DNA of 64,000 nt, taken from Verticillium longisporum (Eukaryota; Ascomycota; Sordariomycetes; Glomerellales; Plectosphaerellaceae). The translations under genes were made by a program, and so were the position numbers. Shown here in pieces: positions 55,291-64,000 of this stretch; positions within the stretch are counted from its first letter, which is position 1; the number at the start of each line of letters is the position of its first letter. The stretch covers positions 2,976,001 through 3,040,000 of the forward strand of contig JAETXT010000003.1 of assembly GCA_019188255.1 (NCBI GenBank), in the 5' to 3' direction. Below the pieces are notes generated by a model. That model ran no database searches. It was not told the origin of the DNA and was given only the letters and a program-made list of their open reading frames with translations.

Positions 55291-56453
55291 CTAATCGTTG
55301 TTTTCGCCAATGTGACGCAGCGCCTCGGGCTTCCACGTGCCTACGAGGCAGTCAGTAAAAGAGGTCGCGGAACAGACAGCTCTGCGAATCACATACCTTC
55401 GAACTCGTGCTTCACAAACGCCATCGGATCATCGTCGTCTTTGGCCCCCATCTGCTGCACGCCTGGGCTGAAGCTCGTAATCGGCAACACGACGACGTCG
55501 CCCACCTTCTTCGACTGCTCCATGCCCGTAAAGTTGCGCCAGTCAATGGGGCCCTTGGAGTGGGCCATGTCAAAGTACCGCGCGTCGTTGAGGTAGTCGA
55601 ACACCGTGTCCGTCCACACGGCCGGGCCGGTAAACTCGACGACGTTGTCATCCATGACCTTGGACAGCTGCCCCGCCTTGACCCTCCTGAGTGTCTCCTC
55701 TGTGATGCGAGCGACAATGTCGCGGAGCACCGGGTGGCCGGGCTTCGCCTGAATGGTCCACTGACAAAACTGAATCCTGCGGCTGTACCAGTCGTGCCAG
55801 TCGGGGCGATCGGGGTCGGCCTCGATGCCGATGACGAGGCCAATGGACGTTGTCGGGATGCGGTCGGGAACCCAGTCGAGCGCAGACCGAATGGCATACG
55901 TGTCGATATCCGAGTAGATGCCACCGCGCGCCAGCAGGATGAGGTAGCGGAAAAAGTCGGCCTTGAGCACGGGCAGCGGCAGCGCGTTGTAGGCTTCGAG
56001 CACCTCAGGGACAGAGGCGTACAGCAGGCGCAGTAGGTCCACTGCCACGCTGTCGGTGATGACCTCGTGGATGAAGCCGGGGTGCTGCTCCGTCCAGCTG
56101 GCCTCCTGCTCCCGGAACTCAAACTTGCTGTCCTGTGGTGTCGTCTTCCACGTCTGCCACACGTAGGCAGGGAACTTGGTCTCGACGTCATAGGGATATT
56201 GGTACGCTAGCTTCTCGTAGAGGGGCAGTTTTGACATGTCCATCATGGGCTTCTGCGCGGAGACGCGGGCGTTGGGGTCGGTATTGCGGTGGGGAGACGG
56301 AGAGGGCGTCGCCGCTTGCTTGGCATCGTTGGCTTTTTGCGTTTTCGGCGCCGCTGGCGATTTCGCTATCGGCGTGTTGTGGGTTGATGTGATGAGATAG
56401 AAGATGATGAGAACAAAGGCCGCCGCGGCCAGGGCTCTCCTCGGTGTCAGCAT
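55291..56453 (-). CDS. GT32 (OCH1-like) Golgi mannosyltransferase
   Basis: Exons 55397-56453 and 55291-55340, intron 56 nt (donor GTATGT, acceptor CGTAG), 368 residues. It is a type II membrane protein: MLTPRRALAAAAFVLIIFYLITS gives a short cytoplasmic tail and one anchor, followed by a Pro/Lys stem. Catalytic-domain motifs are KFPAYVWQTWK, VLKADFFRYLILLARGGIYSDIDTY with the DXD metal-binding pair at about D182 and D184, and GPAVWTDTVFDYL. These match the GT32 family of initiation-specific alpha-1,6-mannosyltransferases and related fungal enzymes. The last exon adds the tail TWKPEALRHIGENND. Expected location is the Golgi, acting on N-glycan outer chains; exact linkage is not determinable. 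Confidence 0.9.
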
Positions 56454-59446
56454 GCTGAAGTCGATCTGTCAAGGGCGGCAAGTATGTGTATGGTATGCGT
56501 CTTGTCTAGTAGCACTTGAGGCTAGGAAGCAGAGGGACGTTGGCTGTGGTCGTGATGAGGTTCGAACGTCGGACTGAGGTTGTCGTAGATTAGGATCGCC
56601 CGTTTGGTAAATGGCGAGTAGAAAGATTGGTCGGTTGGTTGGCAGAAGTGGTTCTGGGAGGTTCTGGTCAGCTCAGAAGTCCGGTTCCGCGCTGTCGACG
56701 CACACCGTGGGGCTGATCATGCCGTTTTTCAGACAAGTGGGCGGGTAACAAAAGGTGGACAGGCGATAACGAGCAAAAGAAGGACAGGACCAGAAAAGGG
56801 TAATGGGGAGGGCTTGTTTGAGGGCGCGACCAGAAGAAGCAATGCGATGGCGGGTTGGGACCAAGTGTCTCGCCATGTTGGCCAGATGGAAGGCCTCGAG
56901 AATGTCTCGCAGCGAGGAAGGCTCAGCCCTGACCCGAAAAGGCAGTGCTGACGACGAGGACGCGTTGCAGTCGGCGAGGCTGCCGAGTAGCGGCGGGGGA
57001 GACCCGAGACGAACCTTTGAATTGAGCCCGATGATGCGATGCACAAAGGACGCAGCAGAAGAGATTGCGTCGTCGTATCCGAATGGGCGACAGTAGGGGA
57101 GCGAAGTGCCGGCGACAGGCAGGCGGCAGGCGAAGAAGAAGAACCAGAAGCAGGAAGAAGAATCAGAAGGAGGAGGAAGGAACAGAAGAGGGTCGAGTGG
57201 GAATGCACAGGACGAAGAAAGGTCGCCCGAGGTCGCGAGAAAAGAGTGATGAGGTTTATGACGAGATGATGGGACGAAGGGAGTGGACAACAACAGCTCG
57301 ACGAATGCACCAGACAGTGAGGAAAATACGAGATGGCGACCAGGCAGATGGAATCCAGGGATCACTGGTCCTTGGGTTTTTGGTGGTGACCGTTCGTAAG
57401 CTGCCTTGGGTACTTTAGACGGTGCACAAAAGCAGGGGCGCTGGGCCGTCGTTTGATAGGGGCAGAGCGATCGACACAAGTCGATGTGGGGGCCGCTCGC
57501 TGTGCGGTCAAGGAGTCGACGCCCGACATGGTTTAGCGCTGGGGACAGTGACGACACCCCTTCTCATGGCGAAGCTTTTAGCTGCCTGTCAGCGTCTCCC
57601 TTTGTTGGGGGGGGGGGCGGGCCCTGGTTTCAGTGGCACGCAGGGTCTCAATCTGGTGTCTGGCTCCTAGGCCCAAGCCGAAGCATTTCCTGGTTTGAGA
57701 GAGTATTCGCTCACAAAGAATTGAATTCGTGACAACCATGGGATCCTCACCACGGGAGCCGCACCAAAGAGTCAGTTCCTGCAGATGAACAAGCACCAAC
57801 GAGTCCCATCACCTCCAAATCCTATCACCTCCAAATCGATGCAGTAGGCGGGTGCTCGTTTGGGACTGGCCTCGTTTCATCGGCGAACCCCTTGCACAGT
57901 CTGCACCGACTGCACAGGCTGCACAGTGGGGGCTCCCAAATAGACTTTGTCGCTCCTGCCGATCCCCTTCTTCGTGTTGCTGACCTAAACAAACGTCTGG
58001 CGAGAGTTACCACTCCGAGCTTGCTTATTTGCCCCTCTGAGCCTCCATTCTGTGGCACGCGCCCTCGGTCTGGCGTCAACTCCGTTCCCAGTCTCGGCCA
58101 GCCAGATGCCATCAGCTGACGAAAGCGCCGTCCGGTCTCACGTTGGAGCGAGCTTTGTGTCGGCTTGAGATGATCCTTCAGATAAATCATCCATCGCTTA
58201 CTTCAAACCACCTCATCCAATACCCAGCGATATGTGTGACGACCTAGTCCGTCTGATCTCACTGCACAGTTCTACAGCCCGCCAGCTTGGCTATGGCCAG
58301 CCAAGGCCAACCACGCAGGCGCATCAGCCCAGATTAGCCCTAGCATCCGTCATCGCGCTTGAAGCCCATCAAACAAGCCGTCTCCGATCCGCCTTGCTGC
58401 TCCCTTCATCAATCTGACCCCAACCTCACATCGGACGGTTATGCGGCCACCCAGTCTCCAGCCGAACAGAACACGCGTCTGTTTGGGACTGAGTCGACGT
58501 GAGATACCCGTCTGAAGTCTGTCGCTCTTTTCAATTGTCTGGGACTCGCCGGCGAGGGAACACCGGTATCTCCTCAGCTGCGACAGCTGTGATCGCTGTG
58601 ACCGCTTTGTGATCCCGCTCACCACGGATCACCACGGACAGGCCGCCCACTCGCAATGGCACGGATGGTACGGCGCCGGTCGACGATCGTTATGGAACGA
58701 CTTGGCGACGGCCTTGGCTTTCCTGTTGACACCTTGTCAAGTCTGGCTGTGTGGGGATTGGGGCTTGACGCGATGCTTGTCTGTCTGACACCCACTCGAG
58801 TCAGCGATAAGGACCACTTAGGCTCTGAAATGAGTTTATGGTCTCAAACCACGAGACCTACTGGCTGTCGGCTTGGATGATAACATGTAGTTCAAACACG
58901 ACGTCGTTAACAGTAGTAATCCAAATTGCTATAGTACCCAGATCAAAGTGGCTGTGCGGCATCGTTTCGCTACTTTACGACTGTCTAGACAACAGGTCAC
59001 CGATTGGCGAATTACTCCTTCGAAAAGCCAGCACAAAGTGTTTGCAGCCGTGTTTGGAGCTCTTTGTTTGATGCGGTATCCCTTCCCAACCTATCGACTG
59101 AGGCACCTGGTGAAACGCGTTGCACTGGCTGTTGGCGATGGTCATTGCAGCTCTGGTTGGCTGTGGGCTACATACCCTCCCATGCTTTCCCAAGGTAGAT
59201 ACCTTATAGAATCAGCTGACAAGAGCCGTCTAACCAGGACCAATTGTTACTGTCGGCCCTAGAAGGGCTTAGTGGCAGACCTCGCACGGTCGTAATTGCA
59301 TTGCGACAGCTATTCAATTGAGCCAAAAGGATACGTATTGAATCAACGTCGTTATTTCAATTGGAATGCATTCATAGAGGCCTAGGCCCCAGGCCTATAC
59401 ACCGTCAACGGGTCTAACCCGTAACACCAATGCCCAAGAGTCACTA
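56454..59446. other. 3 kb gene-poor stretch
   Basis: The long frame at 56673-57557 (minus) is rich in Ser/Pro/Arg and lacks any domain. It lies in a purine/pyrimidine-biased leader upstream of the mannosyltransferase, so I do not call it. A poly-G tract (about 12 G) lies at 57606-57617. From about 58880 the sequence becomes more AT-rich. Confidence 0.4.
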
Positions 59447-59963
59447 CTGTAAGGGGGCCCGGTCTGAAGGAACGCAATGCAGTCGCCGAGGGATCGTCGA
59501 TGGCGAAGCGGAAGGGTTCGAGTATGATACGAATGGAATAGAATGGCCTGCCCTGTGGCCGTGCCTCGTGGCCGCCTGTGGCCTGGCTCGTGACCAGGCC
59601 TATAGGCAGGTGCCTAGGTTATCTATATAAGTCTGCGTGGCCTACCTACCCAGATAGACCAATTCATCTATCTTACACCTACAGAACAGCCATATAGCTT
59701 CTGTTGTGCGTTCCTGGCGTGATGTCTGCCTGGTCCCCAATACCCGTCTCTAGCACTAGCCGCACTAGAGCCGTAGCCACTTCAATGCATGCAATATCTA
59801 GGTATATTTATTGTATTGGTCTAAACTATATAATCCGTCGTAGCCAGTATACGTTGCTATGTGCGCTCTCCGGTTATTTTCTAGATACTGTCAGGAGGCT
59901 GACCCGAGGGAATGCGATGTAGTCGCCGAGGGCTCGGTGATAACCAAGCAGAAGGGTTTAAGT
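59447..59963. repeat. Direct repeat pair flanking the second dispersed-repeat copy
   Basis: 59447-59526 and 59888-59963 are imperfect direct repeats of about 75-80 bp sharing CTGT, AACGCAATGCAGTCGCCGAGGG-like sequence and AAGCAGAAGGGTTTAAGTA-like sequence. Differences are mainly transitions plus short gaps. They enclose the 59531-59802 repeat, giving an LTR-like or insertion-duplication layout. Confidence 0.7.
59531..59802 (+). repeat. Dispersed repeat, copy 2
   Basis: Same sequence blocks and orientation as 46537-46842, but without the hAT inverted-repeat ends. It is GC-richer than copy 1 at the mismatches, so it is less mutated. Confidence 0.88.
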
Positions 59964-60568
59964 ACCCTTAAAAGCATAACTAGATTACTAGAGACTTAAG
60001 GAAGATAAGTTAAAGTCTTCGAATAGACTAGTACCTAATTGCGAGCGCTTGCTGGGTAGACGACTATGTAAACCCAGTTTAGGCCATTAGCTACATTCTA
60101 ATGTATATTCCTAAACTTATTACTCTAGCAATTATAAAGCTAGAGGTATATGTAAATACTGGTAGAGGTATTCTCTATCTTCATATTATAGGTAGAGACT
60201 ATCACATTATTATGATTCTGTACTACGAGAGTAAAAGTATAAGTCGACATTTTTAAGAAGCTAAATCTATACTTATAGAAAGATTAAACTTTAATTTTAG
60301 ATAGTAGCGTACCGGTAGTTGAGTTATTGGTTAACTATCTATATAGCTCACTTATTATACATCTTGGTTGAGATATGATATGATGCATTTGAGTTAAACT
60401 CAGAGCACAGCTGTCAACCTCGGTTAATCAACTTCTCAACGACAATACTATCCTCGAGGTTGGAGTTCCGTGCACTCGAAATTATGTATATCAAGCCAAA
60501 TGTAGCCATTTCACTTATCTAGCTGTTAAACAGGGTACTTTCATCAGCCATCATATCGCGTCCTCGCC
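59964..60568. other. AT-rich sequence before the copper amine oxidase
   Basis: Very AT-rich, no coding sequence, probably decayed repeat DNA running into the promoter of the copper amine oxidase gene. Confidence 0.5.
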
Positions 60569-62768
60569 ATGGTGGTCCACCCGCTTTCGCCCCTCACCAA
60601 GGCCGAGCTTGAGCGAGCTCGCGACATTGTCAAGCTGCAAGAAGCCGGGCACACTCTCTTCTTCCGTTCCGGCTGTCTTCAAGAGCCTGTCAAGTCAGAG
60701 CTTGTCCCATTCCTCCAAGCTGAGCATGAGGGCCGCCTGACCGACGATACCCCGCGTCCGCCGCGCTTGGCTCTTCTTCAGTACGATGTCATCCACGCTG
60801 CATCCAAGTCGGTACAGTACACTCAGTCCATCATCGACCTGGGGCTTGGGAAGCAAGTCGAGCGACGTGTTGCCAGTCCCCAGCGCCAAGCCAGCATAAG
60901 CCTGTAAGACCATCTGCCTGCCACAGTGAAATGGCAGCAACTGACGGGAAGTAGTAAGGAGTTCGGCATCTTCCAAGATGCGTGCGTCAATTCGCCGGTT
61001 TTCAAAGACGCCATGGCTGAGTTCGCAATACCCGAGCACTTTGTCATCGCCATTGATCCGTGGCCGTATGGGGGACCTGACCCCGGAGAGGACGTTCCCC
61101 GGGTCATGCAAGGACTCGTCTTTGCCCGTGACACGTCAAGCAAGAATCCCGATTCGAACTACTACGGCAATCACATTCCCATCGCCCCCGTCGTAGACCT
61201 CGCTACAGGCGAGGTCATCCGCGTCGATCGCCTGGCAACGGGGGGCGAGGAAGATGGTATCGACGCCCATCCTCGACAGGCTGCCCCCAAGCCACTCTTC
61301 GAGAACGTCAAGCCTGCAGAATATATTGAGGAGCTTCTTGACCGCCCCTCTGCGGACAGACATGAAACCCATCAATATCACGCAACCAGAGGGGGCTTCT
61401 TTCACGGTGCATACAGACAACCTCGTGGAGTGGCAAAAGTGGCGCTTCCGCCTCGGCTTCACCCCCAGAGAAGGCGCAGTCCTCCACGACCTCTGCTACG
61501 ACAACCGGCCCATCCTCTACCGCCTCAGCTACAGCGAGCTGACGGTGCCGTACGCCGACCCACGTCCGCCGTTCCACCGCAAGCAAGCGTTCGATCTCGG
61601 CGACGGCGGCTTCGGCCTCTCGGCGAACAACCTCGAGCTGGGCTGCGACTGCCTGGGTGCGATTCACTACTTCGACAACTTCCTCGTCGAGCCCTCGGGA
61701 GACCCGAAGCTGGTCAAGGCGACCGTCTGCCTGCACGAGCAGGACAACGGCATTGGGTGGAAGCACACAAACTACCGCACAAAACGCGCCGTCGTGGCCC
61801 GCCACCGCGAGCTCGTCGTCCAGTGTGCCGTGACAATGGCCAACTACGTGTACGTCTTTGCCTACAAGCTCGACACGGCCGGCGGCGTCACGATCGAGAC
61901 GCGCGCCACGGGCATCATGAGCGTTGTGGCCATTGACGCCGGCAAGACGTCCCGCTACGGCAATGTCGTGGCGCCCGGCGTCCTGGCCCAGAACCACCAG
62001 CACATGTTTGCCATCCGCATCGACCCGGCCATTGACTCGTACGCCGACGGCCAGTCGCGCGTCGTCGTCGAGGAGAGCGTGCCTGCGAAGCAGGACCCGG
62101 CGACGAACCCGTTTGGCAACTACTACGAGGTTCGGAAGAAGACGGTGGAGCGGGCGTGCTGGGTCGATGCCGAACCGAAGCTGAACCGCGTCATTCGCCT
62201 GGAGAACGCCACGAAGAAGAATGACGTGTCCGGCCGCAACGTCGGGTACAAGCTGACAGCCCCGGCGACGCAGCTCCTGCTCGCCGACGAGGAGAGCCGG
62301 CAGGCGCGCCGAGCCAGGTTCGCGCAGCACCACGCGTGGGTTACCGGGTACCGAGAGGGCGAGCTCTGGGCGGCGGGCGAGTTTACGAATCAGAGCCTGG
62401 AGGAGACGGGCGGCGTGTACGACATGGTCAAGCGAGACGACTGGTTCTCGGGCGATGCAGACAGGCATGGGGCCAATGGAGATGCCGCTAGCGATGGTGA
62501 TGTCAAGGGCAGACTCAGTTCGCCGGTTCTGTGGGCTGTTTTCGGGCTGACGCACAATCCTCGCGTCGAGGACTGGCCTGTCATGTAAGTGAAGCCTGGT
62601 TGACCGCGAAAGAGAAGGCAGGCTAACAAGAGACGCAGGCCTGTCGAGATTCACCACCTGAACCTTCGACCGGCCGACTTCTTCACATCCAACCCAGCGC
62701 TTGACGTCCCGACGACGAGAAACCAGACGTCCGTCACTGTTGCCTGTTGCAGCAGTGACGGCGAATAG
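60569..62768 (+). pseudogene. Copper amine oxidase gene with an in-frame stop and a frameshift
   Basis: Segments in order: MVVHPLSPLTKAELERARDIV, KFGIFQDACVNSP-like N2/N3 region, then VEWQKWRFRLGFTPREGAVLHD, LYRLSYSELTVPYADPR, FDLGDGGFGLSANNLELGCDC (catalytic Asp region), TMANYVYVF (topaquinone tyrosine codon 61845-61847), NHQHMFAIRID (two copper histidines) and GLTHNPRVEDWPVM (third histidine). A final intron (62585-62638, donor GTAAGT) adds PVEIHHLNLRPADFF. TAA at 60905-60907 interrupts ASISL-DHLPATVKW in the same frame (CAA to TAA would explain it). A C run at 61345-61348 lacks one base, since LLDRP must shift to PLRTDMKPINITQPEG. The family oxidises primary amines to aldehydes with H2O2. 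The gene is either dead or carries two sequence errors. Confidence 0.85.
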
Positions 62769-63052
62769 TCAGGAATTTGCATTCTAGGTCGGCAGTCGAG
62801 GATCAGAGGGTGCAAGGCGAGGCTGTGGTTTATTTGCAGGGGGTTGGACCGGATATTGATGCCAGGGCAGCGGGTGCGCATGTGAACGGGACGAGCTAGA
62901 GTCATGCTTGCGATGCAACGCAACTCAAGAACACACCCCTAGCGAATTTGATCCCGTCTCCCAACAGTGTGTAGGAAAGGGGTAGGCGTCGGTCATGTTC
63001 AGCGCGGTGGCACGTGTGTGGTGATCCTTTGGTTCTTGAACGTCGACCATTT

Positions 63053-64000
63053 CTAGTGATCGATCTTGAGGGAAAAGTCTACATAACCCACGCCCTGGTG
63101 AATGGAACTTGTCGAGATGATGTCGACGTCTATATTCGTCAGCGGGCCTGCAAATAGAGACCAAAACGCAGGGTGCGCGGGATGATGAGGGGCGAAGGCA
63201 AGAGAACATACCCGGACACACATACTGGGCGGCATTCGCAATCGTCAACCCGCCCGAGACCTCGAGCAAAAAGTGCTTCTTGCCAGCCCACTTCTCCTTC
63301 AGACTCCTCGACGCCACCCTGACGCCCTCGCCGGTAAAGTTGTCCAGCATGACGACGTCGGCGCCCGCCTCGATCGCCTCGTCGGCTTCGGCCTCGCTCT
63401 GGACCTCGACCTCAATCTTGAGCGCAAAGCCGGCGACGCTCTTGGCGGCGCGCACGGCGTCGGTGATGCTGCCGCGGCTCCAGACGTGGTTGTCCTTGAG
63501 CATGACCATGGCGGAGATCGACGCGGTGGGCGTCGGCGCCGCCGACGAGCATGGCGTACTTTTCGACGAGACGGAAGCCGGGCGTCGTCTTGCGCGTGCC
63601 GGCGAGGATGCCCGTGTAGCCGGCGGCGCGAACGGCGGCGACCGTGTTATGTGCCGACGTGGCGATGCCGGCGGCGCGCGCGAGCGTGTTGAGGGCGACG
63701 CGCTCAGCGAGGAGGACGCCGCGCGCGGGGCCGGCGACTGAGGCGACGGCGAGCGGGGCGCCTGGCTGGGGGGCGAGGAGCGTGCCTTCGGGGACGTGCC
63801 AGGTGATTGTGCAGCCGCACTGGCGGAACGTCTCTGTGGCGAAGGGTACGCCGGCGAGGACGCCAGGGGATTTGGCCCAGAGAGTCGCGGTGCGGGGCGC
63901 CTCGCCGACGACGAAGCCGCCGTAGTCGAAGGAGGGCGTGTCTTCGGCGAGCCAGGCTGTCACTTGGGTCGTCCAGCTCGGGGGCAGGAGGTGGGCGTAA
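63053..64000 (-). CDS. BNA6: Nicotinate-nucleotide pyrophosphorylase (QPRT), 5' end off the right edge, one frameshift
   Basis: Exons 63212 to the edge and 63053-63147, intron 64 nt (donor GTATGT, acceptor TTGCAG). The visible protein starts [20 protein letters not shown], so only about 10-20 residues are missing. Motifs are [87 protein letters not shown] and the end [20 protein letters not shown]. All are typical of quinolinate phosphoribosyltransferase, which makes nicotinate mononucleotide in de novo NAD synthesis. Between HRVDL and AMVMLKDNH the frame breaks near 63517; restoring two bases in a CTCTCC-like run would repair it. Convergent with the copper amine oxidase. Confidence 0.88.

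Noticed and set aside
56673..57557. 294-codon minus-strand frame upstream of the mannosyltransferase
   Set aside because: Ser/Pro/Cys-rich, no recognisable domain, and lies in the biased leader region of the neighbouring gene.
60904..60926. A 23 nt intron (GTAAGACC...CACAG) removing the stop in the copper amine oxidase
   Set aside because: Far below the length of any intron in the window, and it would also disturb the reading frame.
1..64000. CRISPR array, bacterial operon or phage features
   Set aside because: Spliceosomal introns, nuclear tRNAs and fungal gene families throughout; no regularly spaced repeats with unique spacers.

Overview
The window looks like nuclear DNA of a filamentous ascomycete (Pezizomycotina, probably a Sordariomycete). 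Genes are GC-rich and spaced 0.2-2 kb apart, with short introns of about 50-80 nt that use GTRNGT donors and CTAAC-like branch sites. The gene families fit: GH55 glucanase, GH31 glucosidase, Zn2Cys6 regulator, DUF7730-type protein, GT32 mannosyltransferase, nuclear tRNA-Lys and tRNA-Ser. AT-rich patches carry repeat remnants and dead genes whose stop codons are mostly C:G to T:A changes, as expected from repeat-induced point mutation (RIP). Assignment to genus or species is not possible from the sequence alone.

Layout. 0-6.5 kb: partial membrane-linked methyltransferase, two multi-pass membrane proteins, and an FAD oxidoreductase. 7-15.4 kb: an island bounded by two inverted copies of a degenerate LTR-like repeat. 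It holds a dead flavin amine oxidase tail-to-tail with an intact secreted one, a 2.4 kb gene-free stretch, and an F-box gene split by a stop. 16-26 kb: hydrophilic repeat protein, small secreted protein, acetyltransferase-like enzyme, tRNA-Lys, DUF7730-type protein, and MET1-type siroheme enzyme. 27-38.7 kb: largely a housekeeping block with RSM22-like mitochondrial ribosome assembly factor, membrane thioredoxin, SPOUT methyltransferase, GH55 exo-glucanase, lipoyl synthase and tRNA-Ser. 38.7-48.9 kb: a gene-poor zone with one small GPI-type protein, a RIP-damaged GH31 pseudogene, a 647 bp non-autonomous hAT-type element with perfect 8 bp target-site duplications, and a carotenoid oxygenase fragment. 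48.9-56.5 kb: PAF-acetylhydrolase-like esterase, a divergent Zn2Cys6 regulator, an acyl-CoA synthetase and a GT32 mannosyltransferase. 56.5-60.5 kb: gene-poor, with a second copy of the repeat found inside the hAT element. 60.5-64 kb: copper amine oxidase convergent with quinolinate phosphoribosyltransferase, which runs off the right edge.

I see no coherent biosynthetic cluster and no convincing new defence or mobile system. The most unusual property is the number of reading-frame breaks in otherwise well-conserved genes (RSM22, SPOUT, lipoyl synthase, acyl-CoA synthetase, copper amine oxidase, QPRT, and probably the multi-pass membrane protein). Several are single-base losses in homopolymer runs, so assembly error must be excluded before calling these genes dead. 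The damage in the GH31, flavin amine oxidase and carotenoid oxygenase pseudogenes looks genuine.
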